A DNA stretch of 64,000 nucleotides from Lumbricus rubellus (taxonomy: Eukaryota > Annelida > Clitellata > Crassiclitellata > Lumbricidae): the NCBI GenBank assembly GCA_945859605.1, contig OX243815.1, positions 31,237,118-31,301,117 of the forward strand. Direction: 5' to 3'. The stretch's first letter is position 1. Every line of letters starts with the position of its first letter. Shown here in pieces: positions 56,401-64,000 of this stretch. A model generated the notes under the pieces. That model saw only the letters and a program-made list of their open reading frames with translations. It was not told the DNA's origin and searched no databases. The position numbers and the translations under genes were made by a program.

Positions 56401-59400
56401 TGTGTCACTTGAGGTTTCTGTGAATGCCTCCGATATGGTTGAAGAGGATTTATGTTGCAAGATTTCTCAGTTGTGTGCGGGAGTTTCTTTGCAGGATGTG
56501 CTTTCGGTGGATGTTGGAGAGTCAATGGCTGGTGATGGTCGTCGACTTCGCCGGGGACAATTGCTGAGACGAGCAACCGATGCGAGCGGTGTTGCTGTCT
56601 TGTGGATGACGTGGGTCGCTCTGATGTTGTCGGCGCGTGGAACTTCTGTCATTGGGCGCTTAGACGAGTTGCTCAGTGGATCGGCGCAGTGGATTCGGAC
56701 GGTGTACCTGATGCTCGTTGACGTCGTTGGCCTGTACTGTGGTGGCCTTGCGGACGTTTGGATGGTGTCGACCATCTTGGTGGCTTCGATGGCCTTGCTT
56801 CACGTCGCATTCCTGTATGGTTATGTAGAGTGGCAGGGAGGACGCCCTGTTGCTCGAGGTAAGCGGTTGGGATGTACGGTAGCCGGTTGGCTATTCTTCA
56901 CGTCGCATTCCTGGAAATTCTGTGATGTGCACAGAGACAGGTTCAAGGACTTGGGCAAAGAATTTTCAAGGACGTTGGTTCAAGAATTGTGTCGAAGGAC
57001 GTTGTTGAACGAACTGTGGAGATGGAGGTTTTGGAACAGTCCGCTTCGAACGTTGCGTTTGAGTTTGTTGCTCGGCGTTGTGTGTCGATTTGCGTTTGGC
57101 GATTAGTGAAAAAATTTGTACGCATTTTCGAGTGTCTTCAACTTGTAACTGTCTGTGGACACTTAGCATAGTTTCGTTTTTGTGTGGAACTTTGTTGCAC
57201 ATCTGTTCTATGAACTGTGTAATGAACTTTTGAGGTTCTTGCTTTGGGATTCGGTGTAGTTAGTTAAGTAGCTTACAGACTTTGGGGTTTCTATACTTCG
57301 CCGACCCTTCAGGTCGACTCGTGCTTTATGAGGGGGGGTATGTTAGATATCTTCTGTATCTAACACGTTCTGCTGCTCTTGCTAGACATGACTTGACCAG
57401 CTGTGCGTTTGCTATGCGTGTAAAGGAGTGTCATGCGCGCGTGAACATTAGTCTACTTGCGATGGCTATAAATAAGATTAACTCATGTGATAGTTAGGAC
57501 ACCGTTTGTCGTGGAAAGGACCGCTTGCTTTCTTTTGGGACCGGGTGGTCGTTTGGTCGTTTGGTGTGTGAGGACACCGTTTGCTGTTCAACCCCGTTGG
57601 TTGTTCCTTGCTGAGATGTTCGTTTGGACCCTTCGTCCGTTTGGTCGTGTCTCTTCGACTGCTGGGTGTTTCTACGTGCTGCTTGTAACGGTATGACTCT
57701 AGTTAAGACCTTTAGTTAAGTGCTTTTCGCCTGTACATACTGCTCTTGTTATTAAACTCCTATGTTATTTCAACCCGGGGCCTTACTTTCATTCTATCAT
57801 CTCCTAGACGAACGTAACAATATATATACATATATATACACACAGGGTGGGCCAGTGGAAATGCAACTTTTTTTACGCCTTATAACTTGAAAAGTTTTTA
57901 ACTGAGCGTCTTGTTCTATATATCAGATTGAACATAATTATCCATTCTATCATTCTGGAAAATATCTAAGAGATACTATTACGACTTTTTGAGATACTGC
58001 TATTTATATTCGACGTCCCATTTTCGTGCCGTAAAACAGCAAGAAAAAAAAATTCTGGAACTGAATATGTCAAAAAGCTAGCCTTTGCATAAGCTTACAC
58101 ACGGTCGTTCTAAGACTAGTGTTGGTTGACGTCTGAATCGTGAAGATCTTCTTGTCTGTGAATCATGTTCTGTCGATCTTTTCATCTGTCATTCGCTTTT
58201 GAGTCATTTGTTAGCTTTAAGCGTCTTGTTGCGCCCGCTCGGCTCCTGAAGGCAGGAAACACTTTTCTCAAAGTGTGACGGTGTCGTTGGCTGTTTCAAA
58301 ACTTGCAAAAACTTTGTCACTCCAAAAGCTAAGGTGAACAGTGTTTATTACTGTGATGAAGTACTCGCAAAAGGACTGCTACATTCGCCAACAGTACTGT
58401 CTGGAATTGATGGTTAGGCTACCTTTTTCAGCAAGATTGAGCGCCGGCGCATCGTTCACGTCATACGGTTGCCTATCTGAATGCTAACGTGACAGAGTTT
58501 ATTGAACAGGAGAACTGGCCACCGAACAGTCCGGATTTAAATCCGGTTGACTATTCGATCTGGGGTTGTCTTCAGCAACTGGTCTACCATGAACCGTTAC
58601 GTGACATTGAACATTTGAAAGAAGTGATTCTTTGGTGCTGGGCTGAAATAACCCGAGCACTGCTGGCCTCAGCCATTGATCAGTGGTAACCTCGTGTTGA
58701 TGCACAGTCATTAAAGCACGTGGTGGAAATATTGATTTTTAAAACTGATTATAAATCTACTCAAGGTAATAATTGTTATTAAATGTTAGTACTAAGTTAC
58801 TGTTTAGAATTGACATATTCAGTTTCAGAATTTTGTTTTTCTTGCTGTTTTACGGTACGAAAATGGGACATCGAATATAAATAGCAGTATCTCAAAAAGT
58901 CGTAATAGTATCTCTTAGATATTTTCCAGAATGATAGAATGGATAATTATGTTCAATCTGATATATTCGACTAGACGCTCAGACAAAAACTTTTCAAGTT
59001 ATAAGGCGTCAAAAAAGTTGCATTTCCACTGGCCCACCCTGTATATGAGGCAGAATGTTGTGGCAGCAGGCAAAGGTGGTGATGCAGTTGAGAAATACAA
59101 AGAAAGTGATGATGTGATAAAGACAAGATTTGGTGATATCAAATGTTATTGAGTTACTAATTAAATTGTGACTGTTACAGGTGGGCAGATTCCTGATGCC
59201 AATATGATTCACCTGGTCCGCAAAAAAAGACAGATGGCACGAGAGTTGGGGGATGATTTCATTGCAATTGATGATACAGTTAAATATGAAAAGAAATCAT
59301 CAAGACTCATCAGGTGATTTTTCGTTTTTTATGAATCTTATAGACCTGTGCAGTTCTATACTTTTTCCATCTCAGAGTACAGGATAATTTAGTTAGTTCA

Positions 59401-62301
59401 GAAGTTTTGCATTGGTTATATATTATAATAAAAGTTGGCTCTAATCTACTATGCTATTTCAGAAGGTCAGCATCACAGAGCACAACTGGAGTTTTGGTGG
59501 TCCACTCTCGTTATCCCCGGTTTTAACTTGGATCAAACTTGTGTGAAAACTTGTTTCTTCTGCCAGATCGGTGTATTTGGCTAATTTTTATTCACAGAAA
59601 GTTCTTCATCGACAAAAGCTTCGTGGTTGACCTTGGTTAAATTAATTATTGCATCAGCAGAAGTGTTCATGTGTTTATTTTAAGAATCCTCCAGTTAATT
59701 GACGCTTGCATTTGATATTTGCAGAGATGATGACAATGATAATTCAGACAGTGGAGATGATAATCTGGCTCTGACAGCACAACAGAAAGAAACAGAGAGG
59801 CGCCGGATGGAGGAGAGAATACTGGCTGCTGAGGAAGGTCAGACTTTGATTTTTTGGAATTGAACTAAATTATGTCAATCTAAATGCTCTGGTTTTTATT
59901 TTATTTTTATGAGATGCATGGTTGGAAATCTACTTCATGGCATCGTAAGCTTTATGAATATGTTTATTTGAAGTTTGTGTTGTGAAACTGGTGCTGGATA
60001 GTGTTTGATTTCCATTAAGTAGTATGGTTTGTTTTGCAGCTTGTCTTGGCTTCTACTATTAACACTTAAGTGCTTTGTTGACTTTAAAAGTTAGTGTGCA
60101 AATAAGTTATGTGTTATGGTTTTGATCCTTTTCTCTGGTTTCCTTTTCTTATCATTTCATTGAGTTGGTTTAATACACTTATTTTTCTGTAGATGATAAT
60201 TTCCCAGTTATATTGACTTTTGGTGTGTTGCTTGTTGCATTCAGAGCATCTAAGCGAGACAAGTGAGCATGAACGTGAATGGGAAGAGCAACAGATTCGA
60301 AAAGGAGTGAGCATACCTGCACTACCAGCGGTATGTAGCATGGTCATTTTCTTTAATTTCATTTTAAACAGTACTTCTTTCTTTCGGAAGCCTTCATAAG
60401 ATGGATCTGTCAGAAATAGATTTCAGTACTTCAGCATATTTTGAACCAGCTGTAGTTAATGCTATTTGTTGCTTGAATTTTTTGTGTAGTTCTTTTTTTA
60501 GCCCTATCATCAAAGAATCTTTGAACTGAAGTAACGGTATGACACTTGCGATCCGGTAACAACATTGTGACCATGACTCAACTTGCAGTATTGAAGCACT
60601 CACGCATTTTATATTAAAGCATCGATGTATAAGTAGCTGATGCCAGATTTTGAATCATTTACCTATGTGTCGGCTGATATACAAGGCATCAGCTCCGCAA
60701 AAACAGGTTTTTTAAAGGATGAAACGTGCATGGTAGCTTTACAGAAAAGTAACTGAGAAGCACCGTGAACACTGAACAATTGAACACTGTTCAAACAGTG
60801 AACAGCCTATGTTTACATAGGGTTTTTGTATGTTTGTGTTTCTGACTTATCTAGGTAAGTCCTGTCAGCACAGCAGGAATCAGCAGCTACTACTACGGCG
60901 CTTATCAGCCTTATGTCTACGGTACGTCTGTTCTCCCCACATCATCATCTGCATCTTCTCTGATGGCGTATGGAATGGATTCTGTGGCTGTTGGCGGTAT
61001 GTGCTTTCCAGATCTGCCAACGGAAGCACAGCCGATATCTCTCGAGATAAGCAAGCAGAAACTCATGGACAGGTGATATGCAGTTAGTTAAAGAATTTTT
61101 CAATTAGACGTGCGCTGTATACATGTACAATTGTACATACAATCACATTTAGTTATCGTTCTGTTCATTATAGTCATACTACTCACTGCTGTATGCATGT
61201 AATTTTGAACATGTTTTTTTCCTGTTTTTTCGAAAAAATTTAGTCATGTACACATTGTACGGTGTTTTCTGCATCTGGTTATTTGTGATAATGTGCACAT
61301 TGTTTGCTCATGCTGACTGACATTTGAATGTTTCCTTTCTTTTGTCGGTCAGAAAGATCCATTGTTTAACCCTTTAATGCCGGAGGGTATAGGATTTCCC
61401 ATACATTTTACTACCTTCTTGGCATTAAAGAGTTAACATTGCTTTGATTTGAAAATTTTTACAGACTAGTGTAGGATTTAGTAAGTACTCTAGTGACCAT
61501 GGGCCCTCTGTTATATCACCAGTGGCACAGGTCTGTTAGACTGGAACGGAAACATAAATGTCTGTTTAGGATATCTCTGCATATTTTGCTGTTTGATAAG
61601 TTTGTAGATCAGTTCCTGTTTGAAGAACTGAACCACTGCAATAGCGTTGAATTGCCAGCCTGTATGCCACACATTAAGAACTTCCGGATGTTTATTTTAC
61701 AGCAATGGAAATCGTGACATTGCCGTATATAGTTAATTAAATTTACCCATGAATAAAACTTGCATCATGACTTGAATACTTCCTGTATGAGTGCTGTAGC
61801 TACTGATTGCCTTACACTACATGTGTTGCTGATCATTGAAAATCTTTTATGAGATCTTCCTTCTATGATGATAATAATAATTATAATAATAATATTTTTT
61901 TAAACTGACACAACACAGTATGATTGCATGAAACAATCTTAATTAACATCAACCTTAACTACCGTTCTAACAGAACAGACATCCTGCAATACAACATGAG
62001 CAATTGAGCATGATGTTTTTGATTAATAATAAATAATAAAAACTACATTATACAAAGCAATTGTATAAATGCATTATCACATTGCATTATCACATTGCAT
62101 TATGTTTTCAGATTGTCTGAAATGATGGACGTGCACCGGCTTCATGTGCATGAACGGGACGAGATGGGTTCACGCCGTGAGTTGAACCAGGAGGCGATCG
62201 GCAATCTGGCTGGACAAACCAGGGGCTTGGAAGAACAGTATAAGTTCTTTCAAGAAATGAGGGGGTATGTGAGAGACTTGGTTGAGTGTATGAATGAGAA
62301 G
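47494..62301 (+). CDS. PAXBP1: PAX3/7-binding protein 1 / GCFC family (3' end outside window)
   Basis: Coding exons 47494-47731, 50730-50857, 52556-52715, 59181-59313, 59725-59837, 60245-60330, 60855-61072 and 62112-62301 give 422 in-frame codons. The last ends at a donor (gtgggt), so the gene continues past the window; vertebrate PAXBP1 is about 900 aa. Recognised segments: N-terminal MFKKPKRNFRGR and acidic stretch; EVFQVKKPTHSKRIVKQLKK; GQIPDANMIHLVRKKRQMAR then ELGDDF; EWEEQQIRKGVSIP; a Tyr/Ser-rich stretch (YYYGAYQPYVYGTS); and EQYKFFQEMRGYVRDLVECM at the start of the GCFC domain. In vertebrates this nuclear protein couples PAX3/7 to H3K4 methylation; family members are also linked to spliceosome disassembly. 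Intron 1 needs a GC donor (gacg|gcaagt). Intron 3 uses the weak donor aaaga|gttggt to keep frame and contains an LTR element and a mariner relic. Confidence 0.93.
47849..48158. mobile_element. Short TIR element, 310 bp, with about 60-bp inverted ends
   Basis: Left end GGTAAACACGCACACTGG pairs with right end GTGTGCGTGTTTACC. The inverted match continues for roughly 60 bases (including ggagtacgggca / tgcccgtactcc). A direct repeat cacatttt flanks both sides (47841-47848, 48159-48166) and can be read as 8 to 10 bp, so the superfamily is ambiguous. It is in PAXBP1 intron 1. Confidence 0.75.
47995..48450 (-). repeat. Telomere-like CCCTAACCGACCCTCACG repeats
   Basis: Scattered blocks of (C)CCTAACCGACCCTCAC (near 47996-48045, 48355-48380 and 48402-48445), interleaved with an imperfect ~55-base direct duplication (gcaaaaatc(t/a)taagaatctaatgacgacac). 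On the minus strand they read GTGAGGGTCGGTTAGGG, the same motif as at 3276-3345. Confidence 0.65.
48597..48641 (+). repeat. Remnant end of the 47849-type TIR element
   Basis: ggagtacgggcagccagtct followed by acccacatttt closely resembles the right end and flank of the 47849-48158 element. It is probably a partial second copy. Confidence 0.5.
49471..50303. mobile_element. hAT-type MITE, 833 bp, GAAATATTTCA-rich
   Basis: Ends TAGAGATGTAAAAAAACA and (inverted) TAGTGATGTGAGCGTG. A perfect 8-bp target duplication tccctgca is at 49463-49470 and 50304-50311. The palindromic word GAAATATTTC recurs near both ends, and a second copy of the left end occurs near 50189. Its TAGATGTAAAAA-type terminus relates it to the element at 35538. 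It is in PAXBP1 intron 1. Confidence 0.87.
50953..51017. mobile_element. Micro-MITE / hairpin, 65 bp, copy 1
   Basis: aaccctttaatgccg and cggcattaaaggg are inverted around a centre containing ggtataggatttttcatacc. A near-identical copy lies at 61368-61436. Both are in PAXBP1 introns. Confidence 0.65.
51251..52120. mobile_element. Probable hAT-type MITE, 870 bp, TTGCGC-rich ends
   Basis: Left end GGCCCCCCAGAAATTTGCGC, right end (inverted) TAGGGCCCCCAGAAATTCGCG. An 8-bp direct repeat gctaatta is at 51243-51250 and 52121-52128. The left end appears to lack the first two bases. Subterminal ttgcgc/gcgcaa repeats occur on both sides. It is in PAXBP1 intron 2. Confidence 0.75.
52973..53451 (+). repeat. 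5' LTR
   Basis: Begins TGTTAGATATC, ends GAACGTAACA. It contains a TATA box (TATAAATA, 53099-53106) and a polyadenylation signal variant ATTAAA (53383-53388), in the expected U3/R order. Confidence 0.93.
53452..54223 (+). other. Leader of the LTR element with internal duplications
   Basis: GT-rich and non-coding on the sense strand. It contains paired tandem repeats: about 53623-53700 with 53707-53790 (cctacgtttggtcc / cctacgttttgtcc), 53885-53935 with 53938-53990 (gggcgtttgac(g/a)cgcgttt), and 54020-54070 with 54098-54145 (gtcggg, ttcgacatttcga). A 263-codon antisense frame here is low-complexity and probably spurious. Confidence 0.7.
54224..54937 (+). CDS. LTR-element ORF, part A: unrecognised coiled-coil protein
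   Basis: 237 codons from ATG 54224 to an amber stop (54935-54937). The N-terminus (MKPWEDLEAKQAKQLVCKEK, through about residue 100) is highly charged and predicted helical/coiled coil, Gag-like in character only. The second half is acidic and Val/Asp-rich and ends with one copy of the repeat ALN...V...CDEAW (about 54809-54901). No zinc knuckle, capsid or protease motif seen. The same frame continues open after the stop for another 722 codons, so A and B may be one polyprotein made by readthrough, or one frame broken by a point mutation. I do not recognise the family. Confidence 0.7.
   Translation: MKPWEDLEAKQAKQLVCKEKRKMRKLEEKLRPLERSMAEAWMFSERLREREQRDGYFRTRDSIEKISSEIWEEIARERLAEENQLRSLQAKHNSSGNGSKICLKNSKECRKIGKLKHVYDDSFDVFECGLFEDVGVQHNDVVENDVFEDLVEDDLGHLFDVNENVCMWSEVETGADLSERVYVEECTNVVDDLSLALNDWDVVCAEACELVSSVDKLSVGCDEAWINESNVSVVEHA
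54938..57106 (+). CDS. LTR-element ORF, part B: unrecognised Cys-rich protein with hydrophobic C-terminus
   Basis: Open in the frame of part A from just after the UAG to the stop at 57104-57106 (722 codons). It has two more copies of the repeat: ALNETVVDAGSPVEAKVQLN plus VCDEAC (from 54971), and ALNETVSDMCSPVEICVQLG plus ICEEC (from 55229). Between them a second copy of the basic helix seen in part A appears (AKALFCKKRIKLRQLEKC versus AKQLVCKEKRKMRKLEEK). The middle is Val/Cys-rich without catalytic motifs. Near the end two or three hydrophobic segments follow an RRLRRGQLLRR basic patch (VAVLWMTWVALMLSA; VYLMLVDVVGLYCGG; VSTILVASMALLHVAFLYGY), perhaps membrane helices. No enzyme domain is recognised. 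Function unknown. Confidence 0.7.
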   Translation, partial: SEIEFAEFNLQRALNETVVDAGSPVEAKVQLNVCDEACVSVLNEDRPMQSHEMEKARTLSVVERAKALFCKKRIKLRQLEKCRLQNSFSEEMTSALNETVSDMCSPVEICVQLGICEECHWRINGMFEDAMDFLRTVDTEIDVAGTQFEFVSQELKFVWVRRFFPKHLHRRCVNVVYEMKDNQTWMTEYISIRLLAEIGCLRMNDFVDNVVAWLHRDLTCEDAVKLFVSCTTATKNISEANANVVSILVEESLGCTSVVRWHDCVQGRLSVESMMTTVVYEPSVVKNCWCCTISTVVRLCITVELVERLVAVQKFVVLTHCFLVREESNDFVLSDELLLIDKDVKSTVNGLLLHDNIVRWHVYLAGLVRNRVHDCSCVAFACDSGSSEYTVDSLSKPISCDWSVVSAFVANADVHEGSCFDFDFVSAVSDMNVIASGVNANCYVVASDTEECAAIEHFSEFMACDTSFVPFDGIVGMSDVDTVHECERVSLEVSVNASDMVEEDLCCKISQLCAGVSLQDVLSVDVGESMAGDGRRLRRGQLLRRATDASGVAVLWMTWVALMLSARGTSVIGRLDELLSGSAQWIRTVYLMLVDVVGLYCGGLADVWMVSTILVASMALLHVAFLYGYVEWQGGRPVARGKRLGCTVAGWLFFTSHSWKFCDVHRDRFKDLGKEFSRTLVQELCRRTLLNELWRWRFWNSPLRTLRLSLLLGVVCRFAFGD
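57341..57819 (+). repeat. 3' LTR
   Basis: The same 479-base sequence as the 5' LTR with no difference found by eye. It is preceded directly by the purine tract. Confidence 0.93.
57843..59041. mobile_element. Decayed Tc1/mariner-superfamily element with long TIRs
   Basis: Ends CAGGGTGGGCCAGTGGAAAT inverted at both sides. The inverted match extends about 230 bases (57843-58072 and 58812-59041) with scattered differences. A transposase remnant lies between. The TA target duplication is not clean. It starts 23 bases after the LTR element, in PAXBP1 intron 3. Confidence 0.85.
58440..58735 (+). pseudogene. Transposase C-terminal remnant (mariner-like)
   Basis: The frame encodes EFIEQENWPPNSPDLNPVDY followed by SIWG, then helical sequence ending ASAIDQW and a stop (58687-58689). 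NSPDLNPVDY surrounds the third catalytic Asp of Tc1/mariner transposases. The first two catalytic Asp regions are missing and the upstream frame is broken, so it is inactive. Confidence 0.85.
61368..61436. mobile_element. Micro-MITE / hairpin, about 69 bp, copy 2
   Basis: aaccctttaatgccggaggg ... ttggcattaaagagttaac, with the centre ggtataggatttcccatac. It closely resembles the copy at 50953-51017; the outer bases form TTAAC/GTTAA here. Confidence 0.65.
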
Positions 62302-64000
62302 GTGGGTTCCTAACATCCTATTGTTATTGGGGAAAGTGTGTAACAGTTAGGGGCAGGGGCCATGTTAGCCGTGTCATGCAGGCAGGGGCCATGTATTTGC
62401 TGTGTCATTCTAGGGCCAGGCAGATTCCCAGTTTTCAGATGAAGGCTTGGGTTAAATTTGGGGCTTCATTTTGAAGTGATGCCATACTAGTTTTAATTTC
62501 TTTTATATGAATGTGATAGATTTTTGTATTTATCCAGTAATAGAATACATTATGGTAGTTTAGTAGGGTCGTTTGCTAAGTGACACAATTTGGGTTCGAA
62601 CCAAATCCTTTTGGACAAGCATGAGTCAGACTCAGCCATTATGCCGTTTAATGCACTATTAATTTTGAGATATTGTTTACTTCAAATTTTACAGATCTAT
62701 TAACCCATGCCCTTGTTAGCTCTCTAAAAGAAACTTGATATTTCATGTATTTATTTATTTTTAGTATAATTTATCGTGGATTTCCATGGCATATTTTCCT
62801 TTATATCATGTATTTTTTTGCACAATTGTTAAAGAGATGATTATATTATTCTTGTTTACCTTTATGATTATGATTAGCTTACGTCAAGAAGTAGAATTTT
62901 TGTTTTAAAGAGGATGGTTCTTGATTTTGGACATGGAATTGCGATCTTCATTATACGATATCTGCCTAACGTTATGCTTTTATATGTATATGTGGGGGGC
63001 ATGTGGGAATTTCAGTAGTACCTGTTACTAACTATATGGATGGTGCGTTAGACTGGTCCAAAAAACTGAACATTGAAATATTTGAAAGGCATGTTGGTTT
63101 TTTTGTACATCTGGTACAAGAAACCCACAGTGCAAAATATTAAAACACTGAGGCTCTATCTTCCAGTCCCTCAACGCTGTCAAAGTTTTAGCATGCTTAC
63201 TACATTGTAAACGGTGCAATATAACTGGCAGGCATCCAATCAACGAGCCCTGAACCTTCCATTTTAGCTGTTAGCAATATTAGTGAATTGCCAGCATGAA
63301 AAGCAGCTGCAATTAGTGTTTAATTGGCTATCTAGTGTCGAATAAAAAATATATAAGAATGCTGTCAGCATGTCACATTGTCGGTTCCGAAAGTCGAATT
63401 TGACCATGAAGATTACGATGAAGCTACGCCACCTGAGTAATGCTTAATGTCTTCGCTCTTCGTCAGCGAGTCATTGAAGGTGCTGAATGTTGCAACTAAT
63501 CTCAGAAATCTCTCTGCCCCATCATTCACGACTTGGTCTGTAGGCCTACTTAAGAGGAAGATCCAGCAACGTCTCCTTAATACAAAGAGATTTCATAAAC
63601 CTCCGGCTCTCTGTTATTTCCTCTCCTTGTTTTCCTTAGGAAACTACCTCCTGCAGTCTAGGTTCTTCTTCTTTACTTGTGTCTTGATTATCTTTTTTCT
63701 CGTTCATTAACTACTTCTTGGAGAAAAATAAGAACCCCTGCAGCAAGGTCAATTCCTAAATACCAGAAATGAAGCATGCATGAAAGTGTAGTAAATGTCG
63801 CCTTAGTGATCTTCTCATTTACAGTGTTGTGTAAGTCATCCAGGAGAGCAAAGTCATTCATAGCAGCATCACAAGCTCTTGGAGCCACTACGCTGCAGGT
63901 ACTGGATTAGATCAGGACAATGAAAACAGTCACTTCTCAGATTATAGCTTCCCCGATCCTGGCTGGTTTCATTGGCTGAAAAAAGTGAAAACATCACGAG
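62302..64000. other. PAXBP1 intron sequence to window edge
   Basis: No further GCFC exon recognised. It contains a short duplication (ggcaggggccatgt at 62353 and 62391) and AT-rich DNA. The 63447-63710 frame is not recognised. Confidence 0.5.

Larger units (their letters stand above)
52973..57819 (+). mobile_element. Young LTR retroelement without recognisable pol, 4,847 bp
   Basis: Two 479-bp LTRs (TG...CA), identical as far as I can read, flank 3,889 bases. A TGG at 53454 just inside the left LTR could start a primer-binding site. A purine tract agggggggta (57331-57340) abuts the right LTR. Flanking atat (52969-52972, 57820-57823) fits a 4-bp duplication but is ambiguous in the AT repeat. 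The interior has a GT-rich leader of about 770 bases, then one long frame split by a single UAG. It contains no visible protease, reverse transcriptase, RNase H or integrase, so it must be mobilised in trans. It sits in PAXBP1 intron 3, same strand. Confidence 0.9.

Overview
The window is animal nuclear DNA. It has AT-rich intergenic sequence, spliced genes with GT-AG introns (and one GC-AG), microsatellites, and many eukaryotic transposons. The organism cannot be named from the sequence. A CUB-domain receptor-associated type protein, an animal O-glycosyltransferase and PAXBP1, together with a dense load of hAT-type MITEs, LINEs and foldback elements, suggest an invertebrate bilaterian, probably marine. 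No prokaryotic or organellar sequence was seen.

Four protein-coding genes can be built exon by exon with consistent phases. (1) 4418-11403 (+) is the 3' part of a two-CUB-domain membrane protein resembling SOL-1-like proteins. (2) 15039-18309 (+) is a complete polypeptide N-acetylgalactosaminyltransferase of 663 aa in four coding exons. (3) 41712-31275 (-) is a complete 8-exon PRPP synthetase of 359 aa; it resembles the plant isozyme 3/4 (class II) type rather than ordinary animal PRPS1. (4) 47494-62301 (+) holds the first eight coding exons of PAXBP1 (GCFC family); the gene runs off the right edge. Genes 3 and 4 are divergent and about 5.8 kb apart. Genes 1 and 2 lie in tandem. I see no operon-like or functional coupling among the four.

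Mobile DNA fills much of the rest. There is a CR1/L2/Daphne-like LINE with intact ORF1 and ORF2 (19363-24721, -) and several truncated LINE tails. Nine short elements have terminal inverted repeats; six of them have perfect 8-bp target duplications (hAT signature) without any caveat about the ends, and the others have imperfect or ambiguous duplications or ends. Two foldback elements have arms made of 14-15 bp tandem repeats. A 1.2-kb internally decayed Tc1/mariner-type element, a tRNA-derived SINE and a possible gag remnant are also present.

The most unusual object is a 4.85-kb LTR element (52973-57819) in intron 3 of PAXBP1. Its two 479-bp LTRs look identical, so it is very young. It has no recognisable protease, reverse transcriptase or integrase. 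Instead it carries one long reading frame (54224-57106) interrupted by a single in-frame UAG. The frame contains an internal Cys-rich repeat and a hydrophobic C-terminal region, and I do not recognise its product.
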